Assembly (NCBI GenBank): GCA_015057435.1
Contig: SVEJ01000004.1
Span: 30,818 to 94,817, forward strand
Direction of reading: 5' to 3'
Length of the DNA: 64,000 nucleotides
Origin: Lachnospiraceae bacterium
GTDB lineage: Bacteria > Bacillota > Clostridia > Lachnospirales > Lachnospiraceae
The notes beneath the pieces are model-generated. The model saw only the letters and a list, made by a program, of their open reading frames with translations, was not told the DNA's origin and made no database searches. Position numbers and translations under genes: made by a program. Below, one piece after another: positions 10,592-19,609 of the stretch. How positions within the stretch are numbered: the first letter of the stretch is position 1; every line of letters starts with the position of its first letter.

Positions 10592-13500
10592 TTAGTCTAC
10601 GTTCTTCTTCCAGTTATCATAACTTAAGATATCCTCAAACTGAACAGCTGTAATGCTCTTTGTTGACTCTGTTTCAATCTTACCGTTTCCACCTTCCGGG
10701 GTGTAAATCGGCTGATATTTTTGGAACAATCCGCATACTTCGAAATAATTGTTTGTTGCAGACAACTGTGATTCATCACATTCACGAAGAATTGTCTTTA
10801 CAATTTCTTCGTTGGCTGCAAAATTCATAGAATGTTCAACTTTAATCTTACTACCTGATACGATTAATCCTTCGAATGAATTTACATTATCTTTAAATGT
10901 AACATCACCCTTACAGATAATCATACCCTTTACATTACCATCTGCAAATGAATCTGCATCCACTTCAACATCTCCCGTTGTAACCCAAATCTTATATCCG
11001 GATTTCAACTTTGTCTCAAGATTATTCCAACCATCTGAAAGCTTATTAAAATAGAAGAAATAGTTGATTGGAGTGATATCACTTTCTTTCATCGAATGTG
11101 CATCATTAACAGCATCCATGCTGGAACTTCTAGGAGTAAGTGTCCACTTAACCTCCTTATACTGTCCCTGTAATCTTGTTGTTACATCTTTTGCCAATGT
11201 AAATGAAGATTGACTTGTGTCTACACCTAACTGATCTCCTCTACCTGCTTCACCGGTCTTCACATAAGAATTCTGTTCATTGATATTCTTATTGATATTC
11301 TTAGCAGCCTGAATCAAAGGAGTAATACTGCTACTATCCGCTTTGATTGTAAAGCTTGTTCCGTTCTTAACAGTAATAGCAGAATTAGAGTAAATCTTCG
11401 AATAATTACCATTAGAATCTACTTCCGGAGCATCTGTTGTCTCATCATAAGATGTATTAATCTTCAACATCTCAATCTTGAAGTAATCATAATCAGTAAT
11501 ATCTGTTAATCCATATAAATCGCCAACGGATGTTGTGCTTCCTTCAGGAACATCAAACAACTGAGAATAAGCCTCAATAAACTTATTCATCACATCCACT
11601 TTGTCATCCGTAAGACCAGCTTTCTCCTTAGCATTTGTTGAAAAATCAAGGAAATAATATGTCTTACCCGAAATAACTGTCTTAATAACAGGAATCTTAG
11701 AAATAATATTCAGATTATCATCCTTATCATCCCAAAACTCATTGAGAATTGGCATTGATTGCATTGCCGGAGGTACATTCAAGAATAATCCTTCTTCCGT
11801 ATCAGCAATAGCCCAATTCGGTACATATGCAAGCTGATTACTCTTAATAGAAATCGCTTCACCTGTACGATAATCCTGAATTGAAGTCTTTTTCGTTGTG
11901 GTCGCTGATTCTCTATATTCAGTATAGTCATCATCTACCTGTTTTGCATTCTCTTTTCCTGTTTCATCAACTTCTTTTACAGTAACCTTTTTTTGTTCAG
12001 GATACTCATATGTATTATATGAAACGGCTTCGTTATCACCATTCTTATTGGTAACAGTATATGCATCAGCTGTATCATTGCCAGATGCATTCTTCGCTTT
12101 TTCGTTCTTTGTTGTTTTTTTAGAAGTTTCAATATAAGCCTGACCAGCAATATACATATTCGTTACACTGGATAAATCCAATGAGGAATCTTCACCATTA
12201 ACAATAATCGCACTACTATTATAATGTGCCTGACCTTCAATTGAAGCACCGTCTGCAATTGTGTCCTGCACTGCAGATGAAAATGTACGTCCACCGTTTG
12301 CCTTTACACAAACATCAGTATATGTACGATTATCTAATGTTGCATAATTGTATCCATAATACTGACCAACCATTGCAAATTGTGAACCTTTTGCATTTAA
12401 CTCTAAATCATCTGAAATATATGCGTCAGCACGCATCTTAACGATAGAACCTTTTGCTTTCTTCTTAGCCGGCTTAGTGGCATCTGTATTAGTTGTTGTA
12501 TTATCAATAAAAGAATAACCACCTAATACAATACTGTCTGCCCAGATTTCCGTAGAGTTATAATCACTTCCGCTTGAACCATAAATGTTCAACTCTGCGC
12601 TATTAAAGGCAGCAATCGTACCCGGTACAATGATACGGTCTGCATAGATAATAACATCAGCACCGTTAATATAAAGACCGGAATACATACTTTTCTCACG
12701 TCTACCGTCACTCTCTCTGTAACGAGAATCTGTAGCATCAGTATAGCTACTTACAGCCGCATACTTTGTTACGCTTCCGTCACTCTCACTCTTTGAGATA
12801 TAATTCGGATCACTTGAATCTGTAATATTATAATCTTTGTTATAGAAATCTGCTGCCGCATATACATTACCGGTAATATTAACATCCGTCGTTGCATTAC
12901 CAATTTCAACACCCTTGTCAGCAAGAAATGCAAATTTATACAATTCACTAAGATCTGAATCAATTGTATTGAAATTCACATCAAATTCAGGTTTACCAAT
13001 CACCAAATCTGTTGTGATTGTCTGAACGAATGTATCGCCTGCGCCTACAGAACCATCCGCTTGCTTTCTGGCATTCATAGTACTATATACAGCTTCTCTC
13101 TTTAAAATAAGATTAGTAATAACCAACTCATCTTCATTACCAACATTCACATTACCAACTGTTAGTAAAACACCTTCCGGATTATCAGTTGCATTATATA
13201 CATTACTAATGAAGGAATTAAGATGCTCTTTCACATTATCTGAAGTTTTGTAATTCGCATCATCCTTAACAAGTTTCATGTAGGTGTTCTTTAAGATGCG
13301 ATTAGCCTCATCATTCTTCATCGTTACATATGCCTGTGTCTCCGGATCAAAATACACAAGTACCTCGACCGTGTCATCATATGCCGTATTCAAATGCTTC
13401 ATTGCATCTGCACCAACACCGGCATAGATTTCATCCATTGCCTGTTCAAGATAATAGAAGTTATCTCTTGCATTAATATCATATGCTTTTAAGCGATAAC

Positions 13501-13621
13501 AAAGTGCAACTGCAACTAACATAGCTGCAACTAACACAGCAAGGAAAGAAATTGTAGCTACTACCATAATGTAACTATTACCTTGATTTTTCAATTTTTT
13601 CTTGAATTTACGTTTGAACAT
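10592..13621 (-). CDS. Very large PilX/GspK-like pseudopilin-type protein
   Basis: N-term KNQG|NSYIMVVATISFLAVLVAAMLVAVALCYR (prepilin-like, no E5); ~1009 aa; ATG 13621 overlaps the upstream stop as TGATG (listed TTG start 13624 unlikely). Confidence 0.7.
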   Translation of the reverse strand: MFKRKFKKKLKNQGNSYIMVVATISFLAVLVAAMLVAVALCYRLKAYDINARDNFYYLEQAMDEIYAGVGADAMKHLNTAYDDTVEVLVYFDPETQAYVTMKNDEANRILKNTYMKLVKDDANYKTSDNVKEHLNSFISNVYNATDNPEGVLLTVGNVNVGNEDELVITNLILKREAVYSTMNARKQADGSVGAGDTFVQTITTDLVIGKPEFDVNFNTIDSDLSELYKFAFLADKGVEIGNATTDVNITGNVYAAADFYNKDYNITDSSDPNYISKSESDGSVTKYAAVSSYTDATDSRYRESDGRREKSMYSGLYINGADVIIYADRIIVPGTIAAFNSAELNIYGSSGSDYNSTEIWADSIVLGGYSFIDNTTTNTDATKPAKKKAKGSIVKMRADAYISDDLELNAKGSQFAMVGQYYGYNYATLDNRTYTDVCVKANGGRTFSSAVQDTIADGASIEGQAHYNSSAIIVNGEDSSLDLSSVTNMYIAGQAYIETSKKTTKNEKAKNASGNDTADAYTVTNKNGDNEAVSYNTYEYPEQKKVTVKEVDETGKENAKQVDDDYTEYRESATTTKKTSIQDYRTGEAISIKSNQLAYVPNWAIADTEEGLFLNVPPAMQSMPILNEFWDDKDDNLNIISKIPVIKTVISGKTYYFLDFSTNAKEKAGLTDDKVDVMNKFIEAYSQLFDVPEGSTTSVGDLYGLTDITDYDYFKIEMLKINTSYDETTDAPEVDSNGNYSKIYSNSAITVKNGTSFTIKADSSSITPLIQAAKNINKNINEQNSYVKTGEAGRGDQLGVDTSQSSFTLAKDVTTRLQGQYKEVKWTLTPRSSSMDAVNDAHSMKESDITPINYFFYFNKLSDGWNNLETKLKSGYKIWVTTGDVEVDADSFADGNVKGMIICKGDVTFKDNVNSFEGLIVSGSKIKVEHSMNFAANEEIVKTILRECDESQLSATNNYFEVCGLFQKYQPIYTPEGGNGKIETESTKSITAVQFEDILSYDNWKKNVD

Positions 13622-15180
13622 CAAGATTCATTTCCTCCCTTCGTTCCTGTCATAATTGGTGGTTTCGAAGTATCAACCGCTTCTGGGTCATCACCTTTCA
13701 CCATCCAAACCTTAATATCAAATAAACCTCTGGTTTCTTGTTCTGCTTGATCTAAGTGACCAAAATTAGCAACACTTTCACTATAGTTAATAGTTGAACC
13801 TCCTGCATTATACGTTACAAGCGGTACATAATCTGTTGATGAAAAATCAAAATTGAATAAATCATCATCTCCTGCTCTGTAATGAACAACGTTATTCTTC
13901 TCATTATTAGTCGAAGTTCTTCCATCGATATCAAAATTATGATACACACTAAGATTTTGCAAATTCGAACCTTGCGCCGCAGCAAGATGAATAGCAACAT
14001 CTTTACGCTGAACATAATCCGTAGTTAAGTTATTGTTATATAATGTTGGGCGAATCGGGTCGCCGGCAGCATCCTTACTAACAATATCTTCATTCGCATT
14101 AATAATATTATCTGAGTATGTCTCAGCAGTTTCAACGATAAAGAAATTCACCTTTGTGTCGTCTGTAACACCTTTTGTATCAATTGCAACATAGTCATCT
14201 GCAGAAAACAAACCATTATATACACATACGTTATACATTAAGTAAATATTCGGTAACGTTGCCTTATTCGTATTCGGATCTACCGGATAATCAAACTCAA
14301 ACGGAACGTACTCAATATAATAATCATCCATCTCTGACTTCAGACTTGGTTTCCATTCGCAATTATCACGATACTTAAGACTACATCTCACCTTGTAACC
14401 GGACTCTTCGCTACCGGTTACTTTAACAGTAATCAAACGTGTAGCAGTATCGTTAGGAAACATATCAACAGCAGTTTCCTGCTGTGTATATCTCTCATAC
14501 CAATCTGACTCAAGTCTCTTCAACACTTCCAACTTTTTTGTAAGAAATGCTTTGGAAACAGCCGAATCATAATTGGCGATTGTACCATTAATCAATGCAA
14601 TCTTTGTATGATCAATATCCTCTACTACACCAAGTGCAAGATTATTCGGATTCACATATGAACCCTTAGAACCTGCTTCTTTGTCCGCATAATATTTATT
14701 ACTAATCTCCATCTTGTATGAATATGTTTCATGCTTTGTTCCAAGCTTCACCTTACCGGAAACCATATACGTCTCATATGGATAATAAGTAAGTTTACCC
14801 ATAGAATCATCAGATTTTAATTCCGACGGTTCTGTCTTAATATCTACTCCACTGTCTGTCAAAACCTCCGCAATCTTATCTAGCGAAGAATCATATGTTG
14901 TCTTTCCGGGTTCAATATAAAATGTTGCACTGGTTGAAACCGACTCAGAACCTGTTGATGTAAGATACTGTCCATTCACAACATCTGCAATCGTGTCCTG
15001 TTTCACATATTCCACCATATTTTCAACATATTCATTACGATACTGGAGCGTCTTGGCCTCAGTCGTATTCTTCATGGAACTAATAATACCTCCAACAATC
15101 GGACCCATCAAAATCATGAAAATCGCAATTGCTATCAGGATTTCAACCATACTGACACCTTTATTCACTTTTCTTCGCAT
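13621..15180 (-). CDS. Minor pilin, PilV-like
   Basis: Prepilin signal NKG|VSMVEILIAIAIFMILMGPIVGGIISSMKNTTEAKTLQYRNEYVENM, 519 aa. Confidence 0.75.
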   Translation of the reverse strand: MRRKVNKGVSMVEILIAIAIFMILMGPIVGGIISSMKNTTEAKTLQYRNEYVENMVEYVKQDTIADVVNGQYLTSTGSESVSTSATFYIEPGKTTYDSSLDKIAEVLTDSGVDIKTEPSELKSDDSMGKLTYYPYETYMVSGKVKLGTKHETYSYKMEISNKYYADKEAGSKGSYVNPNNLALGVVEDIDHTKIALINGTIANYDSAVSKAFLTKKLEVLKRLESDWYERYTQQETAVDMFPNDTATRLITVKVTGSEESGYKVRCSLKYRDNCEWKPSLKSEMDDYYIEYVPFEFDYPVDPNTNKATLPNIYLMYNVCVYNGLFSADDYVAIDTKGVTDDTKVNFFIVETAETYSDNIINANEDIVSKDAAGDPIRPTLYNNNLTTDYVQRKDVAIHLAAAQGSNLQNLSVYHNFDIDGRTSTNNEKNNVVHYRAGDDDLFNFDFSSTDYVPLVTYNAGGSTINYSESVANFGHLDQAEQETRGLFDIKVWMVKGDDPEAVDTSKPPIMTGTKGGNES

Positions 15181-15199
15181 GGTTAATCACTCCATTCTA

Positions 15200-16441
15200 T
15201 TAATAAACCTTAACAGCTCCCGACTTATTAGCAATCTTCACTCTAGGTGAAACGCTATCATCTCCTGCAACCTTAACATATACTGGAAGGTCTGTTGTGT
15301 TTCTGATTGAAACCTTAACACCAACCTTGTCATCATCATTCTTTCTGGCTGAAGACTGAATCAACAACTTAATATCTTCTGCAGATGTAACCTCAGCTTC
15401 ATAAGAAACGGAATCACCTAATGTATACTTGCAATAATTCTTTCCGTCCTTCTCATAGAACTCAAATGAAAGATTTGTTACATCGTTATCACTATTAGAG
15501 ATAACACTTGCTTCTTTTCCTGCACCATTCTGACCAACAACCTTAGCTGATACATCACTACTTGCAGGGTTCAACATTGCATAGAAATCATAGCTTGATT
15601 CAATTGCAGCACCTTCATTCTCATCATACTTTGTCATAGTAGAAACTACGCTAGACGAACCAGAACCAACTGCACCCTGGAAAATGTTATCTGTACCAAT
15701 CTCTACATCATTCATCTCCATTGATGTCTCAGGTCTGTCTGAACTTGTAACTGCATATAACATCAAGTTAAGTGCACCACCATAAAGGTCTGAATCAGCA
15801 TCATATGCAATTTCAATGGAATCAATTGTCATTCTGCTCTCAAAGTCATTAACATACTTCACAACATCCTTCAAAGATGCATATGAGCCTGTATACTCCA
15901 ATGGGAAAGCTGCACGATAGCAGTTATATTCTGCCTCATCAACCGCATCACCTTCCGCTAATGCTGTAGCATCTGTAGCAGCTTCTGTTGAAGCAGCCTC
16001 TGTCGATGCAGCCTCTGTCGAAGCAGCTTCTGTTGTTCCTGTTGTTCCTGCAGTTGCATCAAGAGTAGCATCACCACCACCAAGTCCTAATGTATAGAAC
16101 TGTTCCGGTTCACCAAGTTCCAAAGTCGCAATATCAAAATCGTTATTGTCCTTGATGCCCTCTAAGAACATAATTGTTACTTCCTGATTCAAGTCCGGTG
16201 CAAAAGCATCCAACTTTTCCTGAAATGCATTGTTTAATTTTTCAGTATTGGCGAGATACTCATCTCTTCTTGCTTCTTTCTGTTGAAGAAGTGTTAATCT
16301 ATCTTGTAACTGCACACACTCCGCCTTAATTGTCTGTGTCTCCTCATAATTTGGCTTAATTAGATACATAAAACCTAATACGGCAATTGCTATACCAGCA
16401 AGCACCACTAAAATACTCTTTTCTGAATCGCCTAATTTCAT
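15200..16441 (-). CDS. PilO-like inner-membrane assembly protein
   Basis: Short N-term, one TM (KSILVVLAGIAIAVLGFMYLI), coiled coil (ETQTIKAECVQLQDRLTLLQQKEARRDEYLANTEKLNNAFQEKL), position directly after pilM-pilN. Confidence 0.7.
   Translation of the reverse strand: MKLGDSEKSILVVLAGIAIAVLGFMYLIKPNYEETQTIKAECVQLQDRLTLLQQKEARRDEYLANTEKLNNAFQEKLDAFAPDLNQEVTIMFLEGIKDNNDFDIATLELGEPEQFYTLGLGGGDATLDATAGTTGTTEAASTEAASTEAASTEAATDATALAEGDAVDEAEYNCYRAAFPLEYTGSYASLKDVVKYVNDFESRMTIDSIEIAYDADSDLYGGALNLMLYAVTSSDRPETSMEMNDVEIGTDNIFQGAVGSGSSSVVSTMTKYDENEGAAIESSYDFYAMLNPASSDVSAKVVGQNGAGKEASVISNSDNDVTNLSFEFYEKDGKNYCKYTLGDSVSYEAEVTSAEDIKLLIQSSARKNDDDKVGVKVSIRNTTDLPVYVKVAGDDSVSPRVKIANKSGAVKVY
15975..16035. repeat. 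15-bp tandem repeat encoding (TEAAS)n linker in the PilO-like protein
   Basis: Minus-strand ACAGAAGCTGCTTCG ACAGAGGCTGCATCG ACAGAGGCTGCTTCA ACAGAAGC; four TEAA(S) units. Confidence 0.85.
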
Positions 16442-16457
16442 ATGTCTTCCCTCCTAA

Positions 16458-18086
16458 CTATTCTACTACTAATGAACCTGATTCATCAGCACCTTCATCA
16501 ACACCAATCTGCTCTTCTTCTACAACAGATACATATTGACAAGTTACATTGAATTCATGTGTCTCTTCACCTGTAGCATCATCTAATTCTGTCTTGATGT
16601 CTGTTACGAAAGCATCTGAAATACAACCAATCTTCTTAAGCTCGATTACAAACTTAGCAATTGCATCATAATTCTTAGAAGTTGCACTAATCTCAACATC
16701 TGCCTCTTCCGCTAAGAAAGAAGTAACTGCGACATCTTTTGGAAGACAATCTTCTAAAGATTCAATAAACATAATAAAGTTCTCGTTCAATGTACGTGTA
16801 TTATCGTACATAATCATAATATCATCATACTTTGCTTTTGCAGCATCGTACTCTGTAATAATCTGATCAATATCCTGAATTGCAGCAATCTGTGCATTCA
16901 AGCTATCTCTCTTCTGAATTTCGTTATTTTTAAGTATTGTTGTTACCGCAAAACCGGCACCCACTGCAACCGCGCAAAGTGCAGCGAAAACAACTGAATA
17001 CTTGAAATAATTCGTATCACCCACACGGGAAACCTTAACTTCTACCGGTTGGAATCCCATTGGATCAAATGCAGCACCGATTGCGGCTACCAAATATACA
17101 GGATTGAAAATCTTCTGATCAATCTTATCATCAAACTTAACATTGTATAAGCTATCCATAACTTTTGTCTGGATATTCAACTGAATCTTGAACAATCCAT
17201 CCACACCACGAATTAATGCTCCGTCACCAACAAGATATACATCTTCAATCGGCTTATCCGGATTCTTCGCTACATAGTAGTCAATCACACGACCAATATT
17301 GTTGATAAGATAACGGAACGCACCTGTTGCAGCATTATCATCAAAATCAACAGTGATTAATCTTTCATTCTGAAGAAGTGTCATTGCTGTCGTCGCATCC
17401 ACACCCTTCTCATCCATAACTTCTGTCACTACAGCATTCGTTCCGTACGGAACAGTTCTCTGTAATAACAATGTGTCACCTTTTACAATGTTCAAAATAG
17501 TAGATTCACTACCTAACTGGATTACCATCGTTGTTGAATTCGCACTTGTCTGGGTCTTGATTAGCTGTAACATTGCGTTACCAACATAATCGATTGCCTG
17601 AACAGTAAAGCCTAACATACTACCGAGTTCATAGTATCCCTTTACCATAGCAGTAGGAGCTGCAACAACCATGAGCTTTAACTGCTTAGACTTGTCGTCA
17701 GCAACTACATGTTCAAGTACAGAGTGAGAAACAACATAATCCTCTATGTTAACAGGGAAATATTCCGATGCATTCGCACTTACAATTCCCTTTACTTTGT
17801 TCTCTTTTACCTCTGGAATCAAAACTTCACGGTTTACAACCTTTGTAGAAGTTAAGATAAAAATTACATTCTTGTTACTAATACCATTGCTGTCTAATTG
17901 CGCTCTGATTGCACTTGCAATCTTAGAAGCGTCTTTAATGTTACCATCTTCATATGCGTCTTCCGGTGTTTCGAAAATCAACGCATTATGTACCTGTGTA
18001 CCCTTCTTCACTGAAGGAGTAACCTCAACTATTGTAATACTTTCATTTGTTATGTCTATTGTTAAGACTTTATTACTTTTCGCCAT
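16458..18086 (-). CDS. pilM-pilN: Fused PilM (actin-like ATPase) - PilN assembly protein
   Basis: N-term actin-like (VLTIDITNESITIVEV...PVNIEDYV...VQAIDYVGNAMLQLI...VYLVGDGALIRGV); C-term TM plus PilN-like segment (YFKYSVVFAALCAVAVGAGFAVT...LNENFIMFIESLEDCLPKDVAVTSF). ATG 18086 has GGAGG 8 nt upstream. Confidence 0.85.
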   Translation of the reverse strand: MAKSNKVLTIDITNESITIVEVTPSVKKGTQVHNALIFETPEDAYEDGNIKDASKIASAIRAQLDSNGISNKNVIFILTSTKVVNREVLIPEVKENKVKGIVSANASEYFPVNIEDYVVSHSVLEHVVADDKSKQLKLMVVAAPTAMVKGYYELGSMLGFTVQAIDYVGNAMLQLIKTQTSANSTTMVIQLGSESTILNIVKGDTLLLQRTVPYGTNAVVTEVMDEKGVDATTAMTLLQNERLITVDFDDNAATGAFRYLINNIGRVIDYYVAKNPDKPIEDVYLVGDGALIRGVDGLFKIQLNIQTKVMDSLYNVKFDDKIDQKIFNPVYLVAAIGAAFDPMGFQPVEVKVSRVGDTNYFKYSVVFAALCAVAVGAGFAVTTILKNNEIQKRDSLNAQIAAIQDIDQIITEYDAAKAKYDDIMIMYDNTRTLNENFIMFIESLEDCLPKDVAVTSFLAEEADVEISATSKNYDAIAKFVIELKKIGCISDAFVTDIKTELDDATGEETHEFNVTCQYVSVVEEEQIGVDEGADESGSLVVE

Positions 18087-18117
18087 CTCCATAGCCTCCC
18101 TTGCTAATCAGAAGTTT

Positions 18118-18939
18118 TTAATAGGGTCTTACACCCAACATGTTCAGATACCAGCTTATCAGCTGTTCACCGCATATCATTGTAATATAAACGCCCAAAG
18201 ATAAATACGGGCCGAGAGCGAGTACTGCACCGCTCCCCTTAATCTTCATACGAATCAAATGTATCACTGACCCTGCAACGCATCCGATTCCTAATGCTAA
18301 AAAATTAAGTTTCCAGCCTAAAAGTAAGCCAGTTGCTGCCATTAATTTAATGTCACCGTCCCCTATTACCGAATCCAACTCCTCTCCCGCGTGTTTCTTT
18401 GCAAGAATCGGGGTTGCAACTTTATCTACCAGTAATAAAAAACCGCTGACTGCAATAAGACCAATTACATATTCAAACCAATTAGAAAAATCTGCAAATA
18501 ATTGAATTAGTCCACATACAAAAATTACGCCGCTCATTTCAAGCGGTATATATTGTGTGTTCCAATCAACAACAGCTAATGACAATAAAGCTGCTGTTGT
18601 TATCCCACACAAAACGCCTGTAATCCCTGCCCCCTTCGACCAAAAAGCGAGCGTCACGAGAATACAATTGGCGATAAAATAGGTTGTTATGTATGACAGT
18701 TTCGTTCTAGAAACATAGTCACACTTACCCCTAACACGAAAAAAGGAAAAAAGCATCCATTGAGAAAGATTCTCATCCTTACTAAACAAAGCCTTTTTCA
18801 TAGCAAAACAATCCGTGCGGCCATTACACGTATTGCAAGGCTCTTTTTCCATATTAGAGATAAAACGTGACAAAGGAATTGCAGCACATCCAATCAGGGC
18901 TGTTACAATTCCAATTACTATTCCTATAAAAACTTTCAT
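18118..18939 (-). CDS. pilD: Type IV prepilin peptidase (A24 family)
   Basis: Polytopic; CNTCNGRTDCFAMKK cysteine cluster, AVVDWNTQYIPLE and VIGDGDIKLMAATGLLLG aspartyl motifs. Confidence 0.9.
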   Translation of the reverse strand: MKVFIGIVIGIVTALIGCAAIPLSRFISNMEKEPCNTCNGRTDCFAMKKALFSKDENLSQWMLFSFFRVRGKCDYVSRTKLSYITTYFIANCILVTLAFWSKGAGITGVLCGITTAALLSLAVVDWNTQYIPLEMSGVIFVCGLIQLFADFSNWFEYVIGLIAVSGFLLLVDKVATPILAKKHAGEELDSVIGDGDIKLMAATGLLLGWKLNFLALGIGCVAGSVIHLIRMKIKGSGAVLALGPYLSLGVYITMICGEQLISWYLNMLGVRPY

Positions 18940-18955
18940 AATCTTTCCTTATAAT

Positions 18956-18984
18956 GCGATGTGTCTTTATATAAGACACATCGC
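18956..18984 (-). promoter_or_regulatory. Intercistronic hairpin between major pilin and prepilin peptidase
   Basis: Perfect 12-bp inverted repeat GCGATGTGTCTT (18956-18967)/AAGACACATCGC (18973-18984), 5-nt loop, no clear T tract. Confidence 0.75.
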
Positions 18985-18998
18985 AATGCAATCATTAA

Positions 18999-19502
18999 TT
19001 ATGGAGTTTGACCACCAGCTGTACAGTTTGCAGCAGACTCGTTTGTCAAACACTCAGAAGCATCTGGGAAAGCAACGTGACCACCACCGATTTCAACTTT
19101 AACTGTGTTTGCAGCTTTGTCAACAGAAATAAGGAAATTGCGATCTTCATCACCACCTGTTTCAGCAGCACTCTCAGCAATACACTTCTTAGACTTAACC
19201 TTAGGTGCGTTTGTACCACCGATTGCAGACTTCATTGTCTTCTTAAATGCATCATCATCTGACCAATAAGTTGAAAGTGAAGTACTTGTAATTGTATCTG
19301 GACATGCATCATAACCAGACTCATTTGCTAAAGCTGTCTGAATAGCTGTAGCAATTGTGTTAGCTGTCTGAATATCTGTAGATACTCTTGACTTGTTGAT
19401 GTACTTAATAAGCGCTGGTGCCAACGCACCTGCCAAGATAGCCATAATCGCAATAACGATAATAAGCTCAACCAATGAGAAACCTTTGTTCATTTTTTTC
19501 AT
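18999..19502 (-). CDS. Type IV major pilin
   Basis: MKKMNKG|FSLVELIIVIAIMAILAGALAPALIKYINKSR; 167 aa; own RBS AAAGGAG and a >100-bp upstream gap. Confidence 0.88.
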   Translation of the reverse strand: MKKMNKGFSLVELIIVIAIMAILAGALAPALIKYINKSRVSTDIQTANTIATAIQTALANESGYDACPDTITSTSLSTYWSDDDAFKKTMKSAIGGTNAPKVKSKKCIAESAAETGGDEDRNFLISVDKAANTVKVEIGGGHVAFPDASECLTNESAANCTAGGQTP

Positions 19503-19609
19503 AATTCATTCTCCTTTACTTATAAAAATTTTTATTAAAACTGCCATGGCCGGACAGTATTAACCTTACATTATATTATGTAACATAAACATCTACGACG
19601 TTCCTTCGT

